NCBI RefSeq assembly: GCF_014334115.1
Contig: NZ_CP060494.1
Span: 806,001-870,000 of the forward strand
Origin: Sphingosinithalassobacter sp. CS137
GTDB lineage: Bacteria; Pseudomonadota; Alphaproteobacteria; Sphingomonadales; Sphingomonadaceae
DNA: 64,000 nt
Direction of reading: 5' to 3'
Positions 25,068-35,600 of this stretch are shown here, in pieces; the stretch's first letter is position 1; each line of letters opens with the position of its first letter. A program made the position numbers and the translations under genes. Under the pieces are notes generated by a model. The model did no database searches. It worked only from the letters and a program-made list of their open reading frames with translations, and was not told where the DNA came from.

Positions 25068-25841
25068 CTATACACCTATAGGTGAAACCTTGTTCTTTTG
25101 ATGTTCATCGTAGTCGGAAGCTTGCGGGTTTGTATTCTTAAATCCATCGGGAGTCGGAACCGTTACGTGATAGTGTTTGGTCACGCACCGGGTTGTCCGG
25201 TTTTCGATGTCATTGATGCATTCGGTTCCCGTCGGGTCACGTCCATTGACCGGATCGTTTGCGACATACGCATACAGGTTCATTCCGTCGCCGTACCCGA
25301 TAGGGTCGGTCTGGAGGAACCTGCCGAGAGTGGGCGAGTAGATGCGGGCCTTGTAGTGGTACATGCCCAGCTCTTCGAGCCAGATCTGACCGGTGTACTG
25401 GAACCGCCCGCTGTTCCCGGCGCCGGGAATGCCATAGTCGTCATAGCGGTTGGTCGACAGGTGATTGCCGTTGGCATCGGCAGCGGCGACGATCGATCCC
25501 TGCTGGTCGGCGAACAGATAGCGCGGCGACGCCACCCCGGCGCCGACATACTCCACCATCGGATCGTCCACCCCTTCAGCGGGACCATGGACGTAGCGCT
25601 TGAGCATGGTGCCTGCAGCGTCATACTCGGCGATCAGCGCGTCGCCGTCGTACAGGAACTGCGTCGTGCCAAACTGCGGGTCTGGGTGTGATATCTGCCA
25701 CAGCCGCCCCAGCGGATCATAGGTAAGCGCGGCCCCCGTGCTGGTCGACACCAGCCGGTTCTCGATGTCGTAGGTGAAGCTGATCTCGCCGTCGGACGTC
25801 AGATTGAAGTTCGGGTCGTCGGCGTACGCATTGCCGGCCAC
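25068..25841 (-). pseudogene. Truncated Rhs/YD-repeat protein (C-terminal core only)
   Basis: A 257-residue fragment of an Rhs protein. YD-type repeats are seen in [43 protein letters not shown] and [13 protein letters not shown]. The conserved end of the core follows: [38 protein letters not shown] and [16 protein letters not shown], then DPTG, which normally marks the switch to a variable toxin tip. Complete Rhs proteins exceed 1000 residues; everything before this point is missing, and the upstream 200 bases are in other frames. A 50-residue tip (starting [10 protein letters not shown]) ends at TAG 25070-25068. Confidence 0.8.
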
Positions 25842-26101
25842 GTTCGCAGGGAAAAGCCAGCTTCACGGGCGCGAACGGGGGCAGTCCGGCACCCGTTTCC
25901 GCCGGGCACTGCCGCACCGCCGGTGAGACGAATGCGCACATCGCCTCTGTCCACAGCTGATAAATCCGAGTATTTTCCATCACTTGAGCGGACCCGCGCC
26001 AGCTTCATTCATCTGGCAGCAAGGGACACTCCGCGATAGTGTTGCGTTGAGAGAAGACGGCGGATCGCGCCGCCAATCGCGAAACCAACCCTGGAGGGAC
26101 C
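25842..26101. other. Gap between Rhs fragment and lipoprotein gene
   Basis: A 260-base stretch. The left half, up to about 25985, still has open minus-strand frames but no recognisable Rhs repeats, and the frame changes near 25841, so it may be eroded Rhs or flanking sequence. The right half should hold the promoter of the lipoprotein gene, whose ATG (26102) follows GGAGGG. Nothing else was seen. Confidence 0.45.
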
Positions 26102-26686
26102 ATGACCATCCTCACGTCGCGACCGCGCATCCGCGCGCTCACCGTGGCGCTCGCCGGCAGCCTTGCACTGGCGTCCTGCGCCTATCCCACGCCCTATCAG
26201 CCTGCAACCGGAGTCGGCCAGAACCGGACCGGCTATTGGGACGAGCAGATCGAATCCAACCGCTTCCGCGTCAGCTTCGCGGGCAACAGCCTGACCTCGC
26301 GCGAGACGGTGGAGCGCTATCTGCTGTTCCGTGCCGCGCAGCTCACGCTGGAGCAGGGCTATGATCATTTCATCCTGTTCAACCGCGATACCGAGCGGAC
26401 GACGCGCACCTATGTCGACCGCAGCTTCGGGCCGGGTCCGTTCGGCTATTGGAGCCCCTATTGGCGCTACTATCGCCCGCATTACGGCTGGGGCTTCTAC
26501 GATCCCTTCTACGACGATCCCTTCTGGGGGCCGCGGGGCTTCGATACCCGCACCATCGACCGCTATGAGGCGATGGCCGAGATCGTGCTCGGCCGCGGAC
26601 CCAAGCCGGAAAACGTGCGCGCCTTCGATGCACGCGACGTGATCGAACGGCTCGGCCCGTCGGTGATGACACCGCAGGCCCGCTGA
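26102..26686 (+). CDS. CC0125/CC1285-type lipoprotein
   Basis: A 194-residue envelope lipoprotein: signal peptide with lipobox ALASC (lipidated Cys27), then the family signature RFRVSFAGNSLTSRETVERY and LLFRAAQLTLEQGYDHFILF. The middle is very rich in Tyr, Trp, Pro and Phe (for example FGPGPFGYWSPYWRYY), and the end is a short helical tail. The family is widespread in Caulobacter and sphingomonads but has no settled function. ATG at 26102 with GGAGGG before it. A bidirectional terminator lies 54 bases after its stop. Confidence 0.85.
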   Translation: MTILTSRPRIRALTVALAGSLALASCAYPTPYQPATGVGQNRTGYWDEQIESNRFRVSFAGNSLTSRETVERYLLFRAAQLTLEQGYDHFILFNRDTERTTRTYVDRSFGPGPFGYWSPYWRYYRPHYGWGFYDPFYDDPFWGPRGFDTRTIDRYEAMAEIVLGRGPKPENVRAFDARDVIERLGPSVMTPQAR

Positions 26687-26739
26687 TCGTCGCCAGCCAC
26701 ACCGTCCGTGGCGCCCGCATCGCCACGGACCACAGACGG

Positions 26740-26774
26740 AAAAGCCCCCTTCCGCCGTGCGGGAGGGGGCTTTT
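26740..26774. terminator. Bidirectional terminator between lipoprotein gene and secA
   Basis: Long stem AAAAGCCCCCTTCCG / CGGGAGGGGGCTTTT with a short loop. Both strands end in a T-run after the stem, so it can serve the plus-strand lipoprotein gene and the convergent minus-strand secA. Confidence 0.88.
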
Positions 26775-26801
26775 CTTTGGCTCACGCCGGCTTGTCGTGG
26801 C

Positions 26802-29564
26802 TTACGCCTGGGCGTTGTTTCCCGAAAGCGCGCCGTGGCAATGCTTGTACTTGCGCCCCGATCCGCACGGGCATGGCGCATTGCGGCTGACGTTGCCGCG
26901 CCACTCGCTGGGCTCGCCCGGCGCCGAATCGCCGCTCGGCTGCGCCATCTGGAACGGCGGGAGGCGCGTGGTGACGAGCCCCGCCGTGCCGCCGTCGCGA
27001 TCGTTGGTATCATCCTCGCCGGTGAGCGGATCGATGTGGGTGGTGAGGAAATCGGGAAGCTCGGGCAGCTCCGGCGGCGGCGCCTGCATGCGGAACTGGG
27101 CATAGGCAAGCGTGCGGGTGACATCCTCGCGGATACTGCCCAGCATCCGCTCGAACAGCGCGAATGCCTCGTGCTTATATTCGTTGAGCGGCGTGCGCTG
27201 CGCATAGGCGCGCAGATGGATCACCTGACGCAGCGCATCGAGCATCGCGAGATGCTCCTTCCAGTGATGGTCGAGGTTCTGGAGCAGGATCGACTTTTCG
27301 ACCTGAGTCCAGGTGTCCTTTTCCAGATCCTTCGACTTCTCCTCGATCAGCGCGTCGGCACGCTCGCGCAGCCGCATCTCGAGCGCTTCGGGATCGATCC
27401 CGTCTTCCTCGCGGATCCACTGATCGACCGGCACGTCGAGGTTGAGCACGTCGGCAACGCGCTTCTTCAGCCCCTCGACGTCCCATTGCTCGGGATAGCT
27501 GTTGGGCGGGCACGCCTCGCCGACCAGCGCATTCACCGTTTCCGCGCGCATGTCGGCCACGACTTCGCCCACCGTATCGGCATCCATGATGTCCGAGCGC
27601 TGCTCGTAGATCACCTTGCGCTGATCGTTCATCACGTCGTCGTATTCTACGACCTGCTTGCGGATGTCGTAGTTGCGCGCCTCCACCTTGCGCTGCGCAG
27701 TCTCGATCGCCTTGGTGAGCCACTTCGATCCGATCGCTTCGCCATCGGCGATGTTCGAGCGCATCATCTTGGCGAACAGCGTGTTCGATCCGAAGATGCG
27801 CAGCAGATCGTCCTCGAGGCTGAGGTAGAAACGGCTGAGGCCGGGATCGCCCTGACGACCCGAGCGGCCGCGCAGCTGATTGTCGATGCGGCGGCTCTCG
27901 TGGCGCTCGGTACCGAGCACGAACAGGCCGCCGGCAGCCTTCACTTCTTCCTTCTCGGCCGCGACTTCGTCCTTGATCCGCTGGATCGCGGCGTCGCGCT
28001 CCGGCCCCTCGGGCATCTCGCCGAGCTCGTCGTTGATGCGGAACTCGACATTGCCGCCGAGCTGAATGTCGGTGCCGCGGCCGGCCATGTTGGTTGCGAT
28101 CGTCACCGCGCCCTTGCGGCCGGCCTGGGCGACGATATGCGCCTCATTCTCGTGCTGGCGTGCGTTGAGGACCGAGTGCGGCACCTTCTCGCGCGTCAGG
28201 AAGTCCGAAAGCAGCTCGGACTTTTCGATCGAGACAGTGCCGACCAGCACCGGCTGGCCCTTTTCGGCATGTTCCTTGATCGCCTTGGCGATCGCGCCGA
28301 ACTTGTCCTTGGTGTCCTTGTAGAACTCATCGTCCTGATCGACGCGCTGCACCGGCACGTTGGTCGGGATCGACACCACGTTCATCTTGTAGATGTCGTA
28401 GAATTCGGCTGCTTCGGTGGCGGCGGTGCCGGTCATGCCCGAGAGCTTGGGATACATGCGGAAATAATTCTGGAAGGTGATCGAGGCGAGCGTCTGGTTC
28501 TCGGGCTCGATGTTGACCCCTTCCTTGGCCTCGACCGCCTGGTGCAGGCCGTCGGACCAGCGGCGCCCCTCCATCATGCGGCCGGTGAACTCGTCGATGA
28601 TGACGACCTTGCCGTCCTTCACGATGTAATCGGTATCGCGCTTGAACATCACGTTCGCGCGCAGGGCCTGGTTGGTGTGATGCACCACCTGGGTGTTCTC
28701 GAAATCGTAGAGATTGGCGCCTTCGAGCAGCCCCGCCGCCTCGAGCATGCGCTCGACCTTCTCGGTGCCGTCCTCGGTGAGGATGATCGTCTTCTGCTTC
28801 TCGTCCATCTCGTAATCGTCGGGGACAAGCTGGCGGACGATCGCGTCGACGCGCATGTAGAGCTCGGACTTGTCGTCCGTGGGGCCGCTGATGATGAGCG
28901 GCGTGCGTGCCTCGTCGATCAGGATCGAATCGACTTCGTCGATGATCGCGTGATTGAACGGCCGCTGGACCATCGAATTGCGGTCGAACTTCATATTGTC
29001 GCGCAGATAATCGAAGCCGAACTCGTTGTTCGTGCCGTAGGTGATGTCCGATCCATAGGCTTCGCGGCGCTGGTGATCGGTCAGGTTGGGAACGATCACG
29101 CCGACCGTAAGGCCGAGGAAGCGATAGATCTGGCCCATCCATTCGGCGTCGCGCCGGGCGAGGTAATCGTTCACCGTGACGACGTGCACGCCCTTGCCGG
29201 GCAGCGCGTTGAGATAGGTGGCGAGCGTCGCCACCAGCGTCTTGCCCTCGCCGGTGCGCATCTCGGCGATCTCGCCGCGGTGGAGCACGATGCCGCCGAC
29301 CATCTGGACGTCGAAGTGGCGCATGCCGAGGACGCGCTTCGATGCCTCGCGCACCGTCGCAAAGGCTTCGGGCAGAACGTCGTCGAGCTTCTCGCCGCCG
29401 TCGAGGCGGGCGCGGAACTTGGCGGTCTGCTGGGCCAGCTCGTCGTCGCTCATCGCCGAAACGCTGGCTTCGAAGCCGTTGATCTTGTTGACGACGCTGC
29501 CGAGCGAACGGACGTAGCGATCGTTGGAGGAGCCGAAGAAGGTCTTGGCAAGTCCGCCGAACAT
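26802..29564 (-). CDS. secA: Preprotein translocase ATPase SecA
   Basis: The motor that drives unfolded proteins through SecYEG. The 920-residue protein starts [16 protein letters not shown] and shows Walker [69 protein letters not shown] and [13 protein letters not shown]. The C-terminus ends with a zinc/SecB-binding motif [12 protein letters not shown]. Length is normal. ATG at 29564. A small putative secreted protein gene lies 115 bases upstream on the same strand. Confidence 0.98.
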   Translation of the reverse strand: MFGGLAKTFFGSSNDRYVRSLGSVVNKINGFEASVSAMSDDELAQQTAKFRARLDGGEKLDDVLPEAFATVREASKRVLGMRHFDVQMVGGIVLHRGEIAEMRTGEGKTLVATLATYLNALPGKGVHVVTVNDYLARRDAEWMGQIYRFLGLTVGVIVPNLTDHQRREAYGSDITYGTNNEFGFDYLRDNMKFDRNSMVQRPFNHAIIDEVDSILIDEARTPLIISGPTDDKSELYMRVDAIVRQLVPDDYEMDEKQKTIILTEDGTEKVERMLEAAGLLEGANLYDFENTQVVHHTNQALRANVMFKRDTDYIVKDGKVVIIDEFTGRMMEGRRWSDGLHQAVEAKEGVNIEPENQTLASITFQNYFRMYPKLSGMTGTAATEAAEFYDIYKMNVVSIPTNVPVQRVDQDDEFYKDTKDKFGAIAKAIKEHAEKGQPVLVGTVSIEKSELLSDFLTREKVPHSVLNARQHENEAHIVAQAGRKGAVTIATNMAGRGTDIQLGGNVEFRINDELGEMPEGPERDAAIQRIKDEVAAEKEEVKAAGGLFVLGTERHESRRIDNQLRGRSGRQGDPGLSRFYLSLEDDLLRIFGSNTLFAKMMRSNIADGEAIGSKWLTKAIETAQRKVEARNYDIRKQVVEYDDVMNDQRKVIYEQRSDIMDADTVGEVVADMRAETVNALVGEACPPNSYPEQWDVEGLKKRVADVLNLDVPVDQWIREEDGIDPEALEMRLRERADALIEEKSKDLEKDTWTQVEKSILLQNLDHHWKEHLAMLDALRQVIHLRAYAQRTPLNEYKHEAFALFERMLGSIREDVTRTLAYAQFRMQAPPPELPELPDFLTTHIDPLTGEDDTNDRDGGTAGLVTTRLPPFQMAQPSGDSAPGEPSEWRGNVSRNAPCPCGSGRKYKHCHGALSGNNAQA

Positions 29565-29678
29565 GAGGAGTTCCTGTCGTATCTTGAATGGCTGTGCGCG
29601 AGCGCGCCGCAGGCTGCGCTCGACGAAACGGGAGGGCGCCGAAGCACCCGGAGGGGCGGCGCTCCGGCCGCCCCGGCG

Positions 29679-29936
29679 CTATTCGAGCCGCGATCCCGTG
29701 ATCGAAAGAACGTCGCGCGCGGGCGCTTCGCGCACCGCGATCGGGGCCGCCGCGGTTTCGGCCGGCTCCTGCGCAGGGCGAGAAGCCGACACCGCCGCCT
29801 CCGCCTCGACCATCGCCTGCACGCTGGCCACCGCGTCGGCGGCACGCTCCACTCGCGCCTGTTCGACGCGACGCTCGCCGGACATCGCGCCGGTAAGGCC
29901 GCTCAGAAGCGCGGAGAGGAGAAGCAGCAGTTGCAA
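29679..29936 (-). CDS. Hypothetical small protein with N-terminal hydrophobic segment
   Basis: An 85-residue frame starting at TTG with a strongly hydrophobic LQLLLLLSALLSGLTGA segment, then an Ala/Glu-rich region and a short Ser-Arg-rich end. It resembles a membrane-anchored or exported small protein, and sits just upstream of secA. An in-frame TGA lies 9 bases before the TTG, no good Shine-Dalgarno site is visible and no family is recognised, so this may not be a real gene. Confidence 0.4.
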   Translation of the reverse strand: MQLLLLLSALLSGLTGAMSGERRVEQARVERAADAVASVQAMVEAEAAVSASRPAQEPAETAAAPIAVREAPARDVLSITGSRLE

Positions 29937-30031
29937 ATTACGCTTTCACGTCGTTGTGGCGTGCGAGTGTCGCCGACATAGGAACTCGGATGGCGTTCGT
30001 CTAATCAAAATCGGATCCGGCGTACCGAGCC

Positions 30032-30904
30032 CTAGCGCGAAACCGGCGCCATCTCCCAGCCGACGGTCTGGAGGCGCTCGTCCTCGGTCGGGGAGCCGTC
30101 AGCGTCTTGCGCGGGACGAAAGCGGAACCTTTGTTCGGTGAGCCTGCAGCTAGCCCTGTCCAGAAGAGGAAAACCGGAGCTGATGGCGACGGTACAGTCC
30201 CGCACACGGCCTTCCGTATCGATCCGGAAGCGAATGACTGCAGCGCCTTCCTGGCGCTGGCGCAAGGCGGCTGCCGGATAGTCCTCGACGCTAATGTAGC
30301 CATCCGTGAGCTCCGCCCGCACAGGAGGGTGATTACCTGATGGCACGACCGTCGCGAAGCCGCGCGAGAGCAACCCAGGCAAATCCGTTGCTTTGATGGA
30401 AATCGGCGTATCGCCTCCGGAGGACGGCTGCCCATCTGCCAACCGCTCACACAGTTCTGCCGAGAGCATGATCAGTTCGCCCCCACTGGTCACCCGGCAG
30501 GTCGGCGGCAAAATCTCTCGATCAACAACAACTCTGAGAAGCGGCCCTCCGTCGGAAGTGGTCTGGATCGGCAGTGCCCAGCGAATCGACTGAGTGCGGG
30601 TTTCGGCAATCGCACGCCCCTCCGCATCCTTCGCCGGTGTGAAACGAAAACGCTGGGACACCAAAGCGCAGCTCGCGCTGTCGAGCGATTCCGAGCCTGA
30701 GCTGCCTACAACCGTGCAATCGGTCACGGCACCATCTTCGTTGACCTCGAAGCGAATTCTGACCACGCCTTCTTCGCGGGCGCTCCGTGCCTCGGCGGGG
30801 TAGTCCTCTGCGCTGATATGGCCCGCGATCAGCTCCGCACGCGACGCAACTCCCGGCGCATCCTGCGCGAGTACGGCCGCTGCGAGCATCATCATCACCG
30901 TCAT
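30032..30904 (-). CDS. Secreted protein with two tandem TonB C-terminal-like domains
   Basis: A 290-residue exported protein: a signal peptide (TVMMMLAAAVLAQDA), then two TonB_C-like domains. Repeat 1 holds ISAEDYPAEARSAREEGVV and CTVVGSSGSESLDSASC; repeat 2 holds ISVEDYPAAALRQRQEGAA and CTVAISSGFPLLDRASC. Each ends in a QRFRF(T/R)PA strand. In each repeat a Cys pair brackets the same loop and could form a disulphide. There is no Pro-rich spacer or N-terminal anchor, so it is not a normal TonB energising inner-membrane transport. ATG at 30904 (GGGGG six bases upstream) is preferred over 30910. Confidence 0.78.
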   Translation of the reverse strand: MTVMMMLAAAVLAQDAPGVASRAELIAGHISAEDYPAEARSAREEGVVRIRFEVNEDGAVTDCTVVGSSGSESLDSASCALVSQRFRFTPAKDAEGRAIAETRTQSIRWALPIQTTSDGGPLLRVVVDREILPPTCRVTSGGELIMLSAELCERLADGQPSSGGDTPISIKATDLPGLLSRGFATVVPSGNHPPVRAELTDGYISVEDYPAAALRQRQEGAAVIRFRIDTEGRVRDCTVAISSGFPLLDRASCRLTEQRFRFRPAQDADGSPTEDERLQTVGWEMAPVSR

Positions 30905-30989
30905 TAACATCCCCCGTTCGCCCGCATCGCGTGCGGCTGTCCCCTTCTCGCGGCGATGCTATAGCCACGTGACCTCAGAAGGAAGTCCG

Positions 30990-32213
30990 ATGACCCGTTC
31001 CCCGCTCGCCCCCGCCGCTTTCCCTGCCTTGCCCGAGCTTCCCGGCGTAACGTTGCGCGTCGCGCGGGCGCGCTACAAGGCGTGGGATCGCTGCGACCTC
31101 ACCTATGTCGAGCTGGCGCCAGGGACGAGCGTTGCCGGGGTGCTGACGCGGAGCAAATGCCCCTCGCCCGAGGTGGAATGGTGCCGCAAGGCGCTGGTGC
31201 TGGGCGAAGCGCGCGCGCTGGTGGTGAATGCCGGCAATTCGAACGCCTTTACGGGGAATCGCGGGCGCGAGGCGGTCGAGGCGATCGCGGCGCGCGTCGC
31301 CGGGCACCTGGGCTGCGCGCCTTCGGACGTCTTCATCGCTTCGACCGGAGTGATCGGCGTGCCGCTGCCGGTGGACAAGGCCGAGGCCGGGCTCGACGCC
31401 GCCTTCGCCGCCGAGACCTGCGGCTGGGAAGACGCGGCCGCGACGATCATGACGACCGACACTTTCGCCAAGGCCGCCGTCACCGAAGCGATGGTGGGCG
31501 GCAGGACGGTGCGGCTGGTCGGCATCATCAAGGGATCGGGCATGATCGCGCCCGACATGGCGACGATGCTGGGCTTCATCTTCACCGACGCGGCCGTGCG
31601 GCCCGAGTTCCTGGAAGCGGCGCTGCGCACGGCGAACGCAACGACCTTTTCGTGCATCACCGTCGACGGCGATACCTCGACCAGCGACACGGTGCTCGCC
31701 TTCGCCACCGGCGGCGCAGGCAATTCGCCGATCGGTGATGAGGACGACGAGGGGGCAGACGCGTTCATCGCCGCGCTGCACGATCTGTGCCGCCAGCTCG
31801 CGCATCTGGTGGTGCGCGACGGCGAAGGCGCGTCGAAGTTCATCACCATCGACGTCGACGGCGCGGAGAGCGACCGCAGCGCCCATCGCATCGCGATGAG
31901 CATCGCCAATTCACCGCTAGTGAAGACCGCTATCGCGGGCGAGGACGCGAATTGGGGGCGCGTGGTGATGGCGGTCGGCAAGGCAGGCGAGCCCGCCGAG
32001 CGCGACCGGCTCGCGATCCGCTTCGGCACGACCGAAGTGGCGAAGGACGGGCTGGCGGTGCAGGGCTATGACGAAGCGCCGGTCGCCGAGCATCTGAAGG
32101 GACAGGAAATCGAAATCGGCGTCGATCTGGGCCTGGGCGAGGGCCGCGCGACCGTCTGGACGTGCGACCTTACCCACGGATATATCTCGATCAACGCCGA
32201 TTACCGCAGCTGA
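30990..32213 (+). CDS. argJ: Bifunctional ornithine acetyltransferase/N-acetylglutamate synthase ArgJ
   Basis: Recycles the acetyl group from N-acetylornithine to glutamate in arginine synthesis; the bifunctional form can also use acetyl-CoA. The 407-residue protein carries the self-cleavage/nucleophile site at Thr192 (GMIAPDMATMLGF), the oxyanion-type region ASTGVIGVPLP, FSCITVDGDTSTSDT, and C-terminal GEDANWGRVVMA and HGYISINADYRS. ATG at 30990 follows GAAGGAAG; a longer frame exists but is not needed. A hairpin after the stop separates it from trxA. Confidence 0.96.
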   Translation: MTRSPLAPAAFPALPELPGVTLRVARARYKAWDRCDLTYVELAPGTSVAGVLTRSKCPSPEVEWCRKALVLGEARALVVNAGNSNAFTGNRGREAVEAIAARVAGHLGCAPSDVFIASTGVIGVPLPVDKAEAGLDAAFAAETCGWEDAAATIMTTDTFAKAAVTEAMVGGRTVRLVGIIKGSGMIAPDMATMLGFIFTDAAVRPEFLEAALRTANATTFSCITVDGDTSTSDTVLAFATGGAGNSPIGDEDDEGADAFIAALHDLCRQLAHLVVRDGEGASKFITIDVDGAESDRSAHRIAMSIANSPLVKTAIAGEDANWGRVVMAVGKAGEPAERDRLAIRFGTTEVAKDGLAVQGYDEAPVAEHLKGQEIEIGVDLGLGEGRATVWTCDLTHGYISINADYRS

Positions 32214-32242
32214 GCCGGAGCGGCGCTCACGCGCCGTCCGGC
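32214..32242. terminator. Hairpin between convergent argJ and trxA
   Basis: Stem GCCGGAGCGGCGC / GCGCCGTCCGGC with one bulged base and a TCAC loop, directly after the argJ stop. No T-run follows, so it may be a weak or Rho-assisted terminator for the convergent genes. Confidence 0.5.
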
Positions 32243-32252
32243 CCGGCGAACC

Positions 32253-32573
32253 TCAGATCTCGCTTTCGATCCACTGCTTGATCGCGCTCTTGGGCATCGC
32301 CCCGACCTTGGTCGCGGCGACCTGTCCGTTCTTGAACAGGATCATCGTCGGAATGCCGCGCACGCCATATTTGGTGGGCGCGTCGGGATTGGCGTCGATG
32401 TCGAGCTTCGCGACGGTCACCTGGTCGCCCATTTCCTCGGCGATCTCTTCCAGCGCGGGCGCGATCATCCGGCACGGTCCGCACCATTCGGCCCAGAAAT
32501 CGACGACGACGGGCTTGTCCGCCCGCAGCACGTCGGTGTCGAAGCTGGTGTCGCTGATCGCCTTGGTGGCCAT
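32253..32573 (-). CDS. trxA: Thioredoxin
   Basis: A 106-residue thioredoxin, the general cytoplasmic dithiol reductant kept reduced by TrxB. Active site WCGPC with Cys31 and Cys34, cis-Pro loop [14 protein letters not shown], and buried Asp in VVVDFWAEW. Length is normal. ATG at 32573; about 50 bases after the addA stop, on the same strand, which matches the addB-addA-trxA order of many alphaproteobacteria. Confidence 0.97.
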   Translation of the reverse strand: MATKAISDTSFDTDVLRADKPVVVDFWAEWCGPCRMIAPALEEIAEEMGDQVTVAKLDIDANPDAPTKYGVRGIPTMILFKNGQVAATKVGAMPKSAIKQWIESEI

Positions 32574-32624
32574 GTCATGTCTCCTGTATCGTTGGTGTCT
32601 AGCTAGGATCGGCGGCGGTTCGGC

Positions 32625-35600
32625 TCAAGCGCCCGATCCCAAGCTTTGCTCCGCGGGCTCCAATCCGGGCTTGTGGCGGGCGAGCAGCTCGGGCGGGAGA
32701 AGATGCAGCACCGGCCCGGCGGTGTAGAGCAGCGCCGCCTCCACCGCCCGATCGGGGAAGATGACCGCCAGCGCGGCCGCATAGGCCGCCATCTGCCGCA
32801 GATGATAGGGCGGGACCGCGTCGAGGCTGGCCGGGGCGCGGCGCCCGGTCTTGAAGTCGATCACGCGGATGCGATCGGGCAGCACCACCAGCCGGTCGAC
32901 CGTGCCGGAAACGACCGTGCCATCGACGACGGCAGCGATCGGCGCCTCGGCAAGTGCATCGGCGCCGAACAGCTCAGCGAAGCGCGCATCCTCGATCACC
33001 GCGAGCGCGGCGGCGGCAAGCTCGTCGCGCTCGGCCGCGTCGCTCACGCCGCCCGCCCCCGCCAGCCAGCGCTCCGCCGCCGCGGCGCGATCGGCGGGGG
33101 CGACACCGGGCAAGCGCTCGAACAAGGCATGCAGCAGCCGTCCGCGTTCGGCCGCTGCGCGCATCGCGGCGGAGGGCGGCGGATCGGCGACGCGATCGTC
33201 GCCGAGCGCCGAAGGTGCCAGCGGGCGTGGCGGACGGGCCTCCGCGGGGGCCGCGCGACGCAGCCAGTCGGGTGCGGGCGCCGCCGCGGATGCTTGCGCC
33301 GGGACGCCGCGGCGGACGGCGACCGGCTGCTGCGGGACGAGGCCGTGAAACGCGCGGTCGCCCGTGTCTTCGTCGGCCGCCACGCCCAGACAATCGAGCG
33401 CACGCGCGGAAGCGGCGTACCAGCTCATCTCCGGCGGGACGCCCTTCGCCTGCGGCCCCAGCGCGCCGGCGATCACCAGCCGCTCCTCGGCGCGCGTCGC
33501 TGCAACGTAGAACAGGCGCCAATGCTCCTCCAGCTCGCGCGCGTCGGCAGCCGTCACGACCTCGTCGAGCGGACCGCCGCGTTCGGCGGCGCGCGGGCGG
33601 AACACCGGCAGCTTCAGCCCGCGCAACGCCTCGGGAACGAGCGGCCCTTCCGGCGACCAGCCGAGGAAATCGCGCGGGCTGCGCGTGGGATCGACCGTCG
33701 CGTCTGCCAGGATCACCACCGGCGCCTGGAGCCCCTTCGCGCCATGCGCCGTCATCACGCGCACCGAATCGCGCGGCTGCGCCGCGTCGCGCACGATCTC
33801 GACGTCCCCGCGATCGAACCAGTCGAGGAAGCGCTGGAGCGACGGCGTGGCGACGCTTTCGAAGTTGAGCGCGGCGTTGAGCAGTTCCTCGATCGGATCG
33901 CGTGCTTCCTCGCCGAGCCGTTCGAGCAGCCGCCGGCGCCCCTGCATCTCGCCCGAGAGGATTTCCTCGAGAAAGCGATAGGGAGTGGCGAGATCGGCGC
34001 GGGCGAGCAGCCGGTGGAGCGGCGCGAGCCGTTCCTGGGGCTGAGTCGCGCGCAGATGCCGCCACAGCCCGCCCCGCTCGCGCACGGCAGACTCCATCAG
34101 CGCGTCCTGACTCCAGCCGATCAACGGCGAGACCAGCAGCGCCGCCAGCGAAAGATCGTCCTCGGGCTGGAGCACGAAGCGGACCGCGGCGAGCAGATCC
34201 TGCACCGCCAGCGGCGCGTTGAGCCGCAGGCGATCGACTCCGGCCACCGGCACGCCTTCGGCATAGAGGCGGGCGACCAGCAGCGACGCCAGTTCGCCCC
34301 GCCGCTTGACGAGCACCATCACGTCCTGCGGCTCGATCGGGCGCCCCTTGCTTTCGAGCATCAATCCGTCGTCGAGCCATTGCCGAATCTGGCGCGCGAT
34401 CCTGCCGGCAAGCGCGCGAGTCGCGTCGCCGACCCATTCCTCCTCGTCCGCCTCCGCGCCGCCCTCGACCGTGGGCGGCCAAAGCGTCACGGTACCCGGC
34501 CCCGGCACTTCGCTGGCATGCGGCTCGGCCTCGCTGAGCCTGCCCATCCCGGGCTCCGGGAGCGCGTCCAGCGCCGCGTCGACGAATTCGAGCACCGGCC
34601 GGGTCGAGCGGAAACTGTGGGTGAGCGACAGATTCTCGAGCCGGGGCGCATCGACTTCATAGTCGGGGCTCGAGCGGGCGCGCTCGGCGAACCGCTCGAA
34701 TGCGGCGCGGAAGAAGATCGGATCGGTGCCCTGGAAGCCGAAGATCGCCTGCTTGTAATCGCCGACGGTGAACAGGGTGCGCACGCCCGCCTCGCGCGTT
34801 CCCCGCCCTGTAAAGAATTCGTCGGCGATGGCGGCGACGATCCGCCATTGCGGCGCATTGGTATCCTGCGCCTCGTCGATCAGCAGATGCTCGGTGGTCT
34901 GATCGAGCTTGTAGCGCACCCAGTCGCCCATTCCGGGCCGGCTGAGCAGATCGACCGTGGCGCGAATCAGGTCGTCGAAATCGACCGCGCCGGCCCGCCG
35001 TTTCGCCCTCCCATAGGTCTCGGCATAGGCGCGCCCGGCCTCCAGCGCCTGGGCCAGCAGATCAGCATAGTCGGCACGGACCTTCAGCGCGAGCAGCTCG
35101 GCGCAGCGGCCACCAAGTTCTTCGGCCAGCTCGGCATAGTCGGGATCGGCATCGAGCAGCTTCTTCGGGGGCTTGCGCGGCTCGCCCTTGCCGGTGTGGA
35201 ACACCAGGACGAGTTCGTGCAGCAGCAGCGCCCGATCCGGCGCGGCCGCGGCGATCCACCGGTCGATCACCTCGACATGACCGCTGCCGGTCGCCGTACC
35301 CCAGGCACGGTTGGCGGCGGCGATGCGATCCAGCGCAGCGCAGTCGAACTCGGCATCCTCGCAGCAGCGCGCGATCTCGGCGTCGATGTCGCCGATCGGC
35401 AAGTCGAGCGCGCGGCGCAGGAACGGGCGGATGCCGCTCGGCAGCGCCGCCAGCGCATCGGCGGCGCGCGCGCACTCGCGCAGAAAGGCTTCGGCGCGTC
35501 CTTCGCCGAGCCGCAGGCTGAGCGCACCGATTGAATCGATCAGCTCGCTGCGGCCCTCGCGTTCGGCCGCCACCAGCATCTCCGCCAGCGCCTCGCGCGC

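Noticed and set aside
26757..29981. A plus-strand open frame of about 1070 codons opposite secA
   Set aside because: Antisense to secA; Val/Leu/His-rich composition without domains or a good start.
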